From positions 1 through 28,045 of the forward strand of contig JBDHLB010000048.1 in NCBI GenBank assembly GCA_039586095.1: a stretch of DNA of 28,045 nt. Direction: 5' to 3'. Positions within the stretch are counted from its first letter, which is position 1; every line of letters begins with the position of its first letter. Shown piece after piece: positions 1 to 9,052 of this stretch. The DNA comes from JBDHBD01 sp039586095. GTDB taxonomy: Bacteria; Gemmatimonadota; Gemmatimonadetes; Palauibacterales; Palauibacteraceae. The position numbers were made by a program, and so were the translations under genes. The notes below the pieces were generated by a model. It saw only the letters and a program-made list of their open reading frames with translations, made no database searches and was not told where the DNA came from.

Positions 1-351
1 CCCCATGTAGCCGACGCTGTAGATATGAATGATCCCGCTCACTCCAGTGACGATCAGACCCATCAGTACCGAGAGCTGATCGAACTGAAGCGCGAACCCG
101 ATGCGGAGGTCTCCCGAGTCGATCCAGGTGAACAGCTCCACCACGACCGGATCGTGCAGCGCGGCCGCCCGCATGGCGAGGAAGTCCGCGACGACCACCG
201 CGAACGAGGCCAGAATCGCGGCCGGACCGACGAAGCTGGGAACGGCCTTACGGTCCCGCCACAAGAAGGCGCCGATGCCGTTCATCGCTGCACCCAGCAG
301 CGGGAAGAGGAGGATCAGCGCCGGCAGTACCGGTGAGAACTCGCCGTTCAT
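1..351 (-). CDS. nuoL: NADH-quinone oxidoreductase subunit L (N-terminal part)
   Basis: This is the first 117 codons of the large antiporter-like, proton-pumping membrane subunit of complex I; the rest lies beyond the left window edge. The translation opens MNGEFSPVLPALILLFPLLG and is strongly hydrophobic. It contains a stretch typical of the NuoL N-terminus (FALQFDQLSVLMGLIVTGVS, then IHIYSVGYM). The ATG lies 7 bases after the nuoK stop. Its place directly after nuoK matches the usual nuo order and favours NuoL over the related NuoM and NuoN. Nothing looks broken in the visible part. Confidence 0.93.
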   Translation of the reverse strand, partial: MNGEFSPVLPALILLFPLLGAAMNGIGAFLWRDRKAVPSFVGPAAILASFAVVVADFLAMRAAALHDPVVVELFTWIDSGDLRIGFALQFDQLSVLMGLIVTGVSGIIHIYSVGYMG

Positions 352-358
352 CGCCGCC

Positions 359-670
359 TCACCATCGCAGCACGCTGAACCGGTCCAGGTCCACGACGTC
401 GTAGTGACGGAAGATGGCGATGATGATCGCCAACCCCACGGCCGCTTCGGCCGCCGCAACCGCCATCACGAAGAACACCAGAATCTGACCCTCGAGCCCC
501 AACGACTGGGAGAACGCGACCAGCGTCAGGTTCACGGCGTTGAGCATCAGCTCGACACACATGAAGACGATGATCGCGTTGCGGCGCAGCAGCACACCGG
601 CGACGCCGATCGTGAACAGGAGCGCGCTCACGACCAGCGCCACATCCGCCTGGGTGAACGCCGCGCTCAT
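359..670 (-). CDS. nuoK: NADH-quinone oxidoreductase subunit K
   Basis: A 103-residue membrane subunit of complex I, the usual NuoK length. Three transmembrane helices can be read at about residues 8-27, 33-53 and 62-87. The conserved acidic residues within the membrane are seen in CVELMLNAVNLT (helix 2) and AVAAAEAAVGLAI (helix 3); in characterised complexes these Glu residues are on the proton path. The ATG overlaps the nuoJ stop as ATGA, indicating translational coupling. Confidence 0.96.
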   Translation of the reverse strand: MSAAFTQADVALVVSALLFTIGVAGVLLRRNAIIVFMCVELMLNAVNLTLVAFSQSLGLEGQILVFFVMAVAAAEAAVGLAIIIAIFRHYDVVDLDRFSVLRW

Positions 671-1191
671 GGCGCCCGCCTTCGGGCCAGGACGATCGTT
701 CCGACGATCGCCACGAGCAACAACAGCCCGGTCAGCTGGAACGGGACCATGTACTGCTCGAACAGGGGCCGTGCGACGACGCCCACGGCACCCTGCTCCA
801 CGATCGCGGCACGCATCGCCGACACCGTCGGCTCGTCAGCCACGCGCGGGCCCGCGGCAAAGAGGTAGCGCGTGGCGACGGCCAGGAAGGCGACGGCGGC
901 CGAGCCGGCCAGCAGCCGACCGAGCGGCCCTCGCATGTCGGTCCAGGCGGCGTGACCAAGATTGAGCAGCATGATGACGAACAGGAACAGGACCATGATG
1001 GCACCGGCATACAGGATCACGTTCAGCGCCGCGATAAAATGCGCGTCCAGCAACAGGAAGAGGCCAGACACGCAGAAGAAGACGACGACCAGGAACAGCA
1101 CGCTGGCCACCGGGTTCCGGCGCGTGATGACCAGAATGCTCCCGAGGACCGCCCCCGCCGCGAACAGGAAGAACAGGAAATCCTGTATCAT
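667..1191 (-). CDS. nuoJ: NADH-quinone oxidoreductase subunit J
   Basis: A 174-residue complex I membrane subunit with about five hydrophobic helices. The early part reads MIQDFLFFLFAAGAVLGSIL, followed by RRNPVASVLFLV and the family-typical NVILYAGAIMVLFLFVIMLL around helix 3. The reading frame stays open further upstream, but the ATG at 1191 is chosen because it overlaps the nuoI stop (ATGA) and gives the normal NuoJ N-terminus. The stop overlaps the nuoK start in the same way. Confidence 0.95.
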   Translation of the reverse strand: MIQDFLFFLFAAGAVLGSILVITRRNPVASVLFLVVVFFCVSGLFLLLDAHFIAALNVILYAGAIMVLFLFVIMLLNLGHAAWTDMRGPLGRLLAGSAAVAFLAVATRYLFAAGPRVADEPTVSAMRAAIVEQGAVGVVARPLFEQYMVPFQLTGLLLLVAIVGTIVLARRRAP

Positions 1192-1685
1192 TGGGATCGC
1201 GGGTCGGAGGGGTCCCACAGCGCGGTGACCGGATGCTCCTGCTCGCACAGACGCTCCAGATCGTACACCCAGCGCTCCCGGGTGTATTCCGCGTTCTCGT
1301 AGTGGACTCCCAGGTGAATGGCCTCCACCGGGCACACCTCCTGACAGAAACCGCAGAAGATGCAGCGGAATTCGTCGATCTCGTATACGGCGGCGTACCG
1401 CTCGCCGCTCTCGTTTTCGGCCGGGATCAGCTTGATGCAGTTGACCGGGCAGACGGTGGGGCACAGGCCACACCCGACGCACTTCGCCCGTCCGTCTTCA
1501 TGCGTGGCCATGCGGTGCGTGCCTCGCACCCGCGGTGAAAGCTCCCACTTCTCATCGGGATACTGCTGCGTGACCACGTGCGGACTCAGCAGATGCTTGA
1601 GTGTCACGCCCATGCCTTTGACGGCGGCCCGCACGTACGAGGCCTCTCCGGAGGGCCGCTGTACGACCTTCGCTTCACCCGGCAT
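1188..1685 (-). CDS. nuoI: NADH-quinone oxidoreductase subunit I (2x 4Fe-4S)
   Basis: A 165-residue ferredoxin-like subunit of the peripheral arm, carrying clusters N6a and N6b. Two CxxCxxCxxxCP motifs are visible at Cys69/72/75/79 and Cys108/111/114/118. The stretch around residue 101 (YEIDEFRCIFCGFC) is typical of NuoI. A strong Shine-Dalgarno, GAGGAGG, precedes the ATG in the 12-base gap after nuoH, so translation can start here independently of the broken nuoH frame. Confidence 0.97.
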   Translation of the reverse strand: MPGEAKVVQRPSGEASYVRAAVKGMGVTLKHLLSPHVVTQQYPDEKWELSPRVRGTHRMATHEDGRAKCVGCGLCPTVCPVNCIKLIPAENESGERYAAVYEIDEFRCIFCGFCQEVCPVEAIHLGVHYENAEYTRERWVYDLERLCEQEHPVTALWDPSDPRSQ

Positions 1686-1697
1686 CGTCCAACCTCC

Positions 1698-2835
1698 TCA
1701 CCCGACCTCGGCGGGCTCGCGACGTGCGCGGCGCGTGGACTCGAGACGCTCACGCTGCTCCAGGCGGGCACGGTAGCCCGCCCCCTGGATCACCACACCG
1801 CGGTCCAGAACGAAGAACAGCAGGATGGCGAGCACCACGTTGAGCCCGAACAGGATCCCCGCGTACCCGAGCCCCATCGGCACGCCCACGGCCTCGAGTA
1901 CGAGAATCGCGAGCGCGATCACCAGGATGTAGACCGTGACGGCCTCGATGAGGAACTTCCAGCCGAGGTCCATCAGTTGATCGTACCGGAACCGCGGCAG
2001 CGTCCAGCGGATCCAGATGAACAGAACGACGATCAGGAACGACTTGAGGCTGAAGGCCGTGAAGGTCAGCAGCGTCTTCCACCACGTCGGATCGCCGATG
2101 ACGGTCCCGTCCTGAAGCACCCGGACGTTGTCGCCCTGCCAAAACGGGATGTCCCACCCGCCGAGGAAGAACACGGTGATGAGCGCCGCCGCCGTCACGA
2201 TGTGCGCGTACTCGCCAATCATGAACATGGCGAACTTCATCGCGGAGTACTCCGTGTGATAGCCCGCGAGTCGCCGGCCCCTCGACGAAATGCTGCTGCA
2301 TGGAGATCAATTCGGGAATGCGCACGTCGCCCGCCAGCAGGATCACCGGCACGAGGCTGAGGGCGAGCGCGACCTCGTAGCTGACCATCTGTGCCGAGGC
2401 CCTGAGCCCTCCGAGGAACGCGTACTTGCTGCCAGAAGCCCAGCCGGCCATCACGAGCCCGTACACGCCGAGCGAAGCGATCGCCAGGACGTATAGGAAG
2501 CCGATGGACACGTCCGCCACGATGACCTCCACCAGACCCCACTGGGTCGGCAGGGGCGACGCGAAGGGGATCACGGCGAACAGAATCGTTGCCGGCACGA
2601 TCGCCAGGACCGGAGCCACCATGAAGAAGGACCGAATCGCCTCGCGCCCGTCGGCGATGACCTGGAGAAGCCCCCATGGCCCGACCCGATTCGGACCACT
2701 GCGATCCTGAATGAACCCGGCCACTTTCCGCTCGACGATCGTGACAAAGGCCACGAACAGAAACATCAGGGTGAAGAAAACGAGCGCCTTGGCGGCCGTG
2801 AAGAGAACGAAGGCCGTGCCCGTCATCTGACTCAT
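1698..2835 (-). CDS. nuoH: NADH-quinone oxidoreductase subunit H, frameshifted
   Basis: The quinone-site membrane subunit of complex I, present in two reading frames. The first part starts at the ATG overlapping the nuoG stop (2835) and reads MSQMTGTAFVLF, then IVERKVAGFIQDRSGPNRVG, and runs to about position 2279. The second part is in the +1 frame and resumes with AGYHTEYSAMKFAMFMIGEY, a NuoH hallmark. Removing one base from the four-base run at 2278-2281 (CCCC on plus, GGGG in the coding sense) joins both parts smoothly as FVEGRRLAGYHTEYSAMK. The restored protein would have about 378 residues, somewhat long for the family, with a charged C-terminal tail. The high-GC first frame stays open after the shift, so no early stop marks it. 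An assembly or sequencing indel is the simplest cause, because nuoH is essential to complex I and all its neighbours are intact; a true mutation cannot be excluded. Confidence 0.9.
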
Positions 2836-4463
2836 CCCGCGGCCTCCCCCCCGACCGCTTCCGTCCCGACACCCTGGTCGACGGGCTGCGTCAGGATCGC
2901 GCCGCGCGCTCCGAGACGATCCCACTGGAGTCCCTCAAAAGCGCCCGCTCGGGCCGACAGTTCGGCAAACGCATCACGGGCTCCGAGCACGGCCCGTCCC
3001 TCACCCAGTTCTTCCAGAAGCCTCGACAGCACCATCCAGGCGGGACGTGCGATCCCCGGGGGCGCGAGCGCCTGATGGAAGCGCTGCACCCTGCCCTCGA
3101 AATTGGTGAAGCTCCCGTCCATCTCGGCGAATGTCGTCACCGGAAGGATCGCGTCGGCGCTGCGAGCCTCGGTCGGGAGCCGAGTTCCGATGTACAGGAA
3201 GAACGAAGTCTCCTCTCCGAACGTGGGTGGAACGTCGTGCAACGCATCGTCCAGCACGACGAGCGCCCCCCCTACCGCCTCGGCCAGGTCGCCGTATACC
3301 TGCCCATACCCGAGTGCGCGTGCACCCGTCGCGTTGGGCGCCCGCTCGGCCCGAAGCTGTAGCTTCGGAAAACCGGGCAGCGTCGCCGTGTCTCCCGTTT
3401 CGACGCGGAAAGAGCCGCCCCGAACGCCCAGATAATCGAGCAGCCGACGCAGATAAAAGAGGCTCTCATTGCTCGCGTGCGGTGAGACCAGGGCGTATCC
3501 GGTCGAGGCACCACCCTGCCTCGACGCCCCGCCGGTGAGCGCCTCGATCCGATCCGTCACCCATTCGAGCGCCCGACCCCAATCGACAGGAACCAAGCGG
3601 TCACCCTCTCGGATGAGCGGCACCTCGGCTCGCACGCCGCGATTCGACATGACCAGATGCTTTCGCCCGTGGTCGCACATCCAGTACGAGTTGACGTCCG
3701 GGTTGAAGCGCGGCTTGAGCCGCAGGATCTGATTCTCCTTTACGTCGATCGTGACGTTGCAGCCCGTCGAGCAGCCGGGGCACACACCGGGGGTCTTGTC
3801 CAGATCCCACGCGCGCGCCTTGAACAGGAAGTCCTCGTGCACCAGGGCTCCCACCGGGCATACGTCGACGATGTTGCCCTGGAAGGGGTTGTCCAGATCC
3901 TTGCCCGGGAAGGTGTCGATATACGCCTTGTGCCCACGTCGAGCCACGATCAGCGCGTCATCTTCCGCCACATCCCGCATGAAACGAACGCAGCGTGTGC
4001 AGATGATGCACCGGTCCGCAAAGTAGAGAATGTCGTCCGCGATTCGGTCCCGCCCCATCACCTGCTTCTCTTCGTGGAGTCGGGTCTCGAGCTGTCGAGT
4101 CTCGAGCGCGTAGTCCTGAAGCATGCACTGCCCGGCCGCGTCGCAGATCGGACAGTCCAGCGGGTGGTTCAGCAGGAGGAACTCGATCACGGAGCGCCGG
4201 GCCAGTTTCGCGCTCGCGCTCGCCGTGCGGACCACCATCCCGTCCTGCGCGACCGTCACACAGGAGGGAAGCAGCTTCGGTTCATCCTCGACCTCGACGA
4301 GGCAGATGCGGCACTGGGCAGGCGCACTCGGGATGCCGGGATGGTAGCAATAACGCGGAACCACGACACCGGCTCGCTCTGCGGCCTCCATCAGGCGTGT
4401 GCCTGCGGGAACGGTGAGCTCGACACCGTCGATGGTCAGCGAGACGGTTCCGTTCTCAGCCAT
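2832..4463 (-). CDS. nuoG: NADH-quinone oxidoreductase subunit G, compact form
   Basis: The largest iron-sulfur subunit of the complex I peripheral arm, here only 543 residues, against roughly 780-910 in well-known bacterial homologues. Visible sites: a 2Fe-2S set at Cys39/51/54/68, the His-Cys cluster at His100/Cys104/Cys107/Cys113, and a 4Fe-4S set at Cys152/155/158 plus Cys202. A fourth set, CxxC(x3)C(x27)C at Cys228/231/235/263, matches the optional N7 cluster. The molybdopterin-oxidoreductase-like domain that follows is shortened, but the end still has the family stretch ADAILPVTTFAEMDGSFTNF. The ATG at 4463 has an AGGAAGGTGG ribosome site just upstream; an in-frame GTG at 4502 would add 13 residues without a clear ribosome site. 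The stop overlaps the nuoH ATG. A gap of 123 bases without visible features separates it from nuoF. Confidence 0.95.
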   Translation of the reverse strand: MAENGTVSLTIDGVELTVPAGTRLMEAAERAGVVVPRYCYHPGIPSAPAQCRICLVEVEDEPKLLPSCVTVAQDGMVVRTASASAKLARRSVIEFLLLNHPLDCPICDAAGQCMLQDYALETRQLETRLHEEKQVMGRDRIADDILYFADRCIICTRCVRFMRDVAEDDALIVARRGHKAYIDTFPGKDLDNPFQGNIVDVCPVGALVHEDFLFKARAWDLDKTPGVCPGCSTGCNVTIDVKENQILRLKPRFNPDVNSYWMCDHGRKHLVMSNRGVRAEVPLIREGDRLVPVDWGRALEWVTDRIEALTGGASRQGGASTGYALVSPHASNESLFYLRRLLDYLGVRGGSFRVETGDTATLPGFPKLQLRAERAPNATGARALGYGQVYGDLAEAVGGALVVLDDALHDVPPTFGEETSFFLYIGTRLPTEARSADAILPVTTFAEMDGSFTNFEGRVQRFHQALAPPGIARPAWMVLSRLLEELGEGRAVLGARDAFAELSARAGAFEGLQWDRLGARGAILTQPVDQGVGTEAVGGEAAG

Positions 4464-4586
4464 CGACCCCACCTTCCTCTCGCCGCCCGCGGTGGCCGAC
4501 ACTCGACCGGGGCCGCCGGGGACGTGGGGGAAGCCTCAAAGCCCCGTCGTTCGCACCCGCAGGGGAGCCGCTGCTCCGGGTCCCCA

Positions 4587-5882
4587 TCACGTGGCCGTGC
4601 ACGCGTCCCTCCGGATGTGCGCTTCATACTCGTCGCGGAACTTGTCCAGCGAAGATCTCAGCGGAAACACGACGCTGTCGGCCAGCACGCAGATCGTCCT
4701 CCCCGTCAACTGCTCACACAGATGGTACAGGGTGTCGATGTCCTCCATCCGGCCGTCGCCCTCTTCGATGCGTCGGAGGATCTTCGTGATCCACGACGTG
4801 CCCTCACGACACTGGACACACTGACCACACGATTCGTGGGCGTAGAAGTGGGCGATCCGGCGCATCGCCTTCAGCAAACAGGTGCTCTCATCCATTACGA
4901 TGGGCGATGCCGTACCGAGCGAGCTGCCGGCCTCCATGAGACCCTCGTACGTCGTCTCGCAGTCGAGTTCGTCGTCGGTCAGGAAGGCCGTCGAGGAGCC
5001 GCCGGGAATCACGGCTCGCACGCGCTTCCCGTTCGGTGCCCCGCCGCAGACGTCATAAACGATGTCGCGCAACGGAACTCCGAGAGCGATCTCGTAATTG
5101 CCGGGTCGGCTCAGGTGGCCCGAGCAGCACCACAGCTTCGTGCCGGGAGACTTCTCGGTTCCCCACTGCCGGTACCACTCCGACCCGTTCTCGACGATCA
5201 TCGGGACGGAGGCCAGCGTCTCCACGTTGTTCACGGTGGTCGGCATCCCGAACACGCCCGCCTGCGCCGGGAACGGGGGCTTGATCCAGGGCTCCGCCCG
5301 GTTGCCCTGCAGCGAGTTCATCAGGCCGGTTTCCTCGCCCGCGATGTACGCGCCCGCCCCGATATGGACCGTGAGATCGCAGTTCCAGCCGCTGCCCAGA
5401 ATGTCGTCCCCGATATAGCCCGCCTCGTACGCTTCCGTCACAGCTCCATTCAGGGCTCGCGTCACGGGGAAGTACTCGCCGCGCACGTAGATATAGACGT
5501 GTTCCGCCCGAATGGCGCGTGCCGCGATCAGGCACCCTTCAATCAGGAGGTGGGGCGTCCAGCGCATGATCTCGCGGTCCTTGAACGCGCCCGGCTCGCT
5601 CTCGTCGGCGTTGCAGCACAGGTAGTGAGGCCGTTCGGAGGTGGGCTCCTTCGGCATGAAGGTCCATTTCAGACCGGTCGGGAATCCGGCTCCGCCACGG
5701 CCTCGCAGTCCCGATGCTTTCACGACTTCCGTAATCTCGTCGGGCTGCATGTCCAGCGCCTTCTTCAGCGTGGCGTACCCGCCCCGCTCCAGCCAGCCCT
5801 CGAGGCCCAGCGCCTCGGGATCGCCGTGATAGCGAGACAGAACGGTCGTCGTCTCCAGCTCGTGCCGGTGCGGATACGACAT
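4587..5882 (-). CDS. nuoF: NADH-quinone oxidoreductase subunit F (NADH and FMN binding)
   Basis: The 431-residue entry point for electrons from NADH. The glycine-rich stretch GRGGAGFPTG at residues 61-70 and the segment GAGAYIAGEETGL from residue 175 form the NADH/FMN pocket of this family. Cluster N3 ligands are seen as ESCGQCVQCREG (Cys352/355/358) and Cys398. Length is normal. It follows nuoE after 44 bases, in the usual E-F order, so both subunits of the NADH dehydrogenase module are made together. Confidence 0.97.
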   Translation of the reverse strand: MSYPHRHELETTTVLSRYHGDPEALGLEGWLERGGYATLKKALDMQPDEITEVVKASGLRGRGGAGFPTGLKWTFMPKEPTSERPHYLCCNADESEPGAFKDREIMRWTPHLLIEGCLIAARAIRAEHVYIYVRGEYFPVTRALNGAVTEAYEAGYIGDDILGSGWNCDLTVHIGAGAYIAGEETGLMNSLQGNRAEPWIKPPFPAQAGVFGMPTTVNNVETLASVPMIVENGSEWYRQWGTEKSPGTKLWCCSGHLSRPGNYEIALGVPLRDIVYDVCGGAPNGKRVRAVIPGGSSTAFLTDDELDCETTYEGLMEAGSSLGTASPIVMDESTCLLKAMRRIAHFYAHESCGQCVQCREGTSWITKILRRIEEGDGRMEDIDTLYHLCEQLTGRTICVLADSVVFPLRSSLDKFRDEYEAHIRRDACTAT

Positions 5883-5926
5883 CTCAGGTACTGCGCCTGC
5901 TTTCGAGACGCGGCTTCATCACGGTC

Positions 5927-6475
5927 TCAATCCAGACCCTCGAGGATCTCGCCCACCTTCTCCGGTGTCACATCCTCGAAGTACTCGTCGTTGATCTGCA
6001 CGGCGGTCGCAAAACCACATGCGCCGAGGCATTCCACTTCCATCACCGTGAAGCGGCCATCTTCCGAAATCTCGCCGGGCCGCGTTCCGGTCTCCTCCAA
6101 GAAACGTTCGAACACATCGTCGGCCCTGTTCAGGTGACACGCGATGCAGGTGCACACCTGAATCAGGTGCCGCCCGGTCGGATGCAGATTGTACATGGTA
6201 TAGAAGGTGGCCACCGACCGGACGTACGCGGGCGTCAAATCGAGATGCTCGGCAATCTCCTCCATCGCCCCGGCCGACACCCAGCCGTGTCTCTCCCGTG
6301 CGTAGTTGAGCAGCGGGCCGAGCGCCGCCGTCTTGATCGGGTACCGGCTGAGCACCTTCCGGAGTCGCTCACGCCCCTCCTCGGATTCGAACAGGGGTCC
6401 GGAATCTTCGTCACGTTCCGCCAACTGGTACGGCTGCGCGCTCGCGACCGCCGGGTGGATGTCCTTCTCCTTCAT
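5927..6475 (-). CDS. nuoE: NADH-quinone oxidoreductase subunit E (2Fe-2S)
   Basis: A 182-residue thioredoxin-like 2Fe-2S subunit (cluster N1a). Ligands are seen as Cys108-x4-Cys113 (CTCIAC) and Cys149-x3-Cys153 (ECLGAC), the spacing of the 24-kDa/NuoE family; the family stretch VRSVATFYTMYNLHPTGRH lies just before. The frame is open further upstream inside nuoCD. The ATG at 6475 is chosen because it overlaps the nuoCD stop as ATGA and gives the normal protein length. Confidence 0.96.
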   Translation of the reverse strand: MKEKDIHPAVASAQPYQLAERDEDSGPLFESEEGRERLRKVLSRYPIKTAALGPLLNYARERHGWVSAGAMEEIAEHLDLTPAYVRSVATFYTMYNLHPTGRHLIQVCTCIACHLNRADDVFERFLEETGTRPGEISEDGRFTVMEVECLGACGFATAVQINDEYFEDVTPEKVGEILEGLD

Positions 6476-8325
6476 CGATCGATCTCCCCCAGCACGACAT
6501 CCAGCGAAGCGTTGACCGCGATCACGTCGGCCACCAGCTCGCCCTGCACCAGATACGGCAGGGCCGCGATGTTGATGAACGATGGCGCCCGGAAGCGACA
6601 CCGAACCGGTTTCGTACCTCCGTCGGAGATCAGTCCGATCCCGAGCTCACCCTTGGAGCTCTCGATCGAGTACCAGGTCTCTCCCGCCGGCACGTGCAGG
6701 CCCTCCATGACCAGCTTGAAGTGCGCGATCATGGTGTCGATAGAGCCCATGGCCTCGCTCTTCGGCGGCAGGACCACCCCGTAGTCGTCCACGTCGATCG
6801 GTCCATCGGGCAGACGCTGAAGCGCCTGCTCTATGATCCGCACACTCTGACGCATCTCTTCCAGGCGGACCAGATAACGATCGTACACGTCCCCGTGCGA
6901 CCCGACCGGGACGTCGAAATCGTATTCTTCGTAACCCAGATAAGGGCGGGCCTTGCGCACGTCGTAGGCGAGGCCGCTCGCGCGCAGGTTCGGGCCCGTC
7001 AGACCGAAGCTCACCGCGTCCTCGGCGCTGATCGTCCCGATGTCGCTGAGCCGGCCCATCCAGATCGCGTTGCGCTTGAGGAGCCGATCGCACTCATCGA
7101 GAGTTGCCGGGAAGCTCTGGATGAAGTCGAGGGCCGCGTCCACCCACCCGACCGGCAGGTCGGCGACCATGCCTCCGACGCGCGTCACGGATGTGGTGAT
7201 TCGGCCGCCGCAGTAAGCCTCGTGAAGATTGTAGATGCGCTCGCGTTCCTTGAACGTGTACAGAAACACCGTAAACGCACCGATGTCGATCGCCGTGGTT
7301 CCCAGCCAGAGCAGGTGGCCCAGAATCCGGTTCAGCTCGGACAGGATGACCCGCACCACGCGACAGCGAGGCGTGATCTCGAGATCGAGCAAGCTCTCGA
7401 CGGCCCCCGCGTAGCCGATGTTGTAGAGCATGGGTGCCAGGTAGTCCATGCGGTCCGTGTACGGCACCACCTGGTTCCATTCGCGGTATTCGCACGTCTT
7501 CTCGAATCCCGTGTGCAGGTATCCGATGTGGGGGATGCACTTCAGGATTCTCTCTCCGTCCAGCTGGAGAACGAGTCGGAGCACGCCGTGGGTCGCCGGG
7601 TGCTGAGGGCCCATGTTGATGAGCATGGGCTCTCCCTCGAGCTCCTCGGTCGAGGCGTCCTCGAGGCGCTCTTCCGGTTGCAGCTCGCGCAGTCCGGAGG
7701 CGCCGTCGCCCGTGTAGCCCGCCAGCTCCAGCTCCCGCATCGCGTACACGTCCTCGAAGCTGCGCGTCAGACAGCGGCGCACCTGTTCGGAACGGCTGAA
7801 CCGGCCCCGCAACGGGAAGTCCTTACGGAGTGGAAAGCCTTCTTCGTAGTTCTCCGGCATCAAGATGCGGCGCAGGTCCGAGTGCCCGCGGAAGGTGACG
7901 CCGAACATGTCGAACGTCTCCCGTTCCAGCCAATCCGCCGTATCCCACAACGACGTGACGGAGTCGATCGTCAGGTCATCCAACGGCGTCTCGCACACCA
8001 CTCGAAGCTGCCGGCCATGGCGCATCGACCAGAGCTGGTACCAGACCTCGATCGGCATCCCCACGCCGCGATGGGCACCCGTGAGGTCGGCGAGCAAGTC
8101 GTACGACTGCCCCGGGTCCTCGTGCAGGAACCGAAGCGCGGCCAGGTTCCGCGCAGGGGCGAGCCACACGACGGGATAGCCCAGCGCGTCCGTGGTGACA
8201 CGCCGCACATCCGAACCGAATCGCTCCCGCAGCGCGATGACGGAGGGATGATCACCCGGGTCCGCGCCCTGAACGGGCTCGGACCGGATCAGCGTTGTCG
8301 AGGCTGGCGTCTGAGTGAGGGTCAC
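6472..8325 (-). CDS. nuoCD: NADH-quinone oxidoreductase fused subunit C/D
   Basis: One 617-residue chain joins the 30-kDa (NuoC) and 49-kDa (NuoD) subunits of complex I. Residues up to about 190 are NuoC-like and contain the signature WLERETFDMFGVTFRGH followed by RRILMPENYEEGFPLRKDFP. A charged linker of about 40 residues leads to the NuoD part, which begins near MLINMGPQHPATHGVLRLVL. That segment holds the histidine loop of the quinone pocket, and DRMDYLAPM follows. The end, FRAPSFINIAALPYLVQGEL, is typical of NuoD. The fusion is known from enterobacteria and several other phyla. It starts 33 bases after nuoB. Confidence 0.97.
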   Translation of the reverse strand: MTLTQTPASTTLIRSEPVQGADPGDHPSVIALRERFGSDVRRVTTDALGYPVVWLAPARNLAALRFLHEDPGQSYDLLADLTGAHRGVGMPIEVWYQLWSMRHGRQLRVVCETPLDDLTIDSVTSLWDTADWLERETFDMFGVTFRGHSDLRRILMPENYEEGFPLRKDFPLRGRFSRSEQVRRCLTRSFEDVYAMRELELAGYTGDGASGLRELQPEERLEDASTEELEGEPMLINMGPQHPATHGVLRLVLQLDGERILKCIPHIGYLHTGFEKTCEYREWNQVVPYTDRMDYLAPMLYNIGYAGAVESLLDLEITPRCRVVRVILSELNRILGHLLWLGTTAIDIGAFTVFLYTFKERERIYNLHEAYCGGRITTSVTRVGGMVADLPVGWVDAALDFIQSFPATLDECDRLLKRNAIWMGRLSDIGTISAEDAVSFGLTGPNLRASGLAYDVRKARPYLGYEEYDFDVPVGSHGDVYDRYLVRLEEMRQSVRIIEQALQRLPDGPIDVDDYGVVLPPKSEAMGSIDTMIAHFKLVMEGLHVPAGETWYSIESSKGELGIGLISDGGTKPVRCRFRAPSFINIAALPYLVQGELVADVIAVNASLDVVLGEIDR

Positions 8326-8358
8326 TGGGTCGTGATCTATTTTATCCCCGTCAGGGTC

Positions 8359-9051
8359 TCAGTCCTTGTGCTCCGCAAGCCGCTCCTTGCGATCTCTGGG
8401 GCGGTTGACGGCGGCCGTCTGTACGAGCCCGCTCATGCGATTCTGCTTCGTCGAGTTTCCGAACGGCTGAGCGACCAATTCGATCGCCTCGGGCGGCAAA
8501 TTCGGCCGACCCACCGAATCGGGGGCCTCGTCGCGGACGCTCGAATCAGACAGCGTCTCGCCCTTGATCTTCTCCTGGATCATGAGCAGAGCGTAGATCA
8601 AGCCCTCCGGTCGCGGCGGGCAACCCGGAACGTACACGTCCACCGGGACGATCTGGTCGATGCCCTGCACGATCGTGTAGTTGTCGAACATGCCGCCGGA
8701 GCTGGCGCACGCGCCCATCGAAATGCACCACTTCGGCTGCGGCATCTGATCCCAGATCCGGCGCATCACCGGCGCCAGTTTGTACGACACGCGTCCGGCC
8801 ACGATCATGAGGTCGGCCTGACGGGGGCTGAACGACATGCGCTCCATCCCGAATCGGCCGATGTCGTACTTCGAGGCAGCGGCCGCCATCATCTCGATCG
8901 CACAGCAGGCCGTCCCGAAGGGCATGGGCCAGATCGAATTGCGCCGCGCCCAGTTCACCACGTAGTCGATCTTCGTGGTCAGCCAGCTGCGGGGAATCCC
9001 CGTGTCGAGCTCGGTCCCCTCGCCCCCGATGACGTTCAGCGGCTTGGGCAT
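8359..9051 (-). CDS. nuoB: NADH-quinone oxidoreductase subunit B (cluster N2)
   Basis: A 230-residue subunit that holds cluster N2, the last electron carrier before quinone. Ligands are visible as tandem cysteines Cys49-Cys50 (GTACCAIEMM), Cys115 (SMGACASSGG) and Cys144 (VPGCPPRPE). Family length is about 160-220, so the C-terminus carries a short extra charged tail after about residue 175. The ATG at 9051 comes one base after the nuoA stop; a start further upstream would lie inside nuoA. Confidence 0.97.
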   Translation of the reverse strand: MPKPLNVIGGEGTELDTGIPRSWLTTKIDYVVNWARRNSIWPMPFGTACCAIEMMAAAASKYDIGRFGMERMSFSPRQADLMIVAGRVSYKLAPVMRRIWDQMPQPKWCISMGACASSGGMFDNYTIVQGIDQIVPVDVYVPGCPPRPEGLIYALLMIQEKIKGETLSDSSVRDEAPDSVGRPNLPPEAIELVAQPFGNSTKQNRMSGLVQTAAVNRPRDRKERLAEHKD

Positions 9052-9052
9052 C

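Noticed and set aside
3657..6137. Open frame of 826 codons on the plus strand opposite nuoG, nuoF and nuoE.
   Set aside because: It is antisense to clearly recognisable complex I genes. Its translation is rich in Arg, His and Asp without any family pattern, and such long shadow frames are expected in high-GC DNA.
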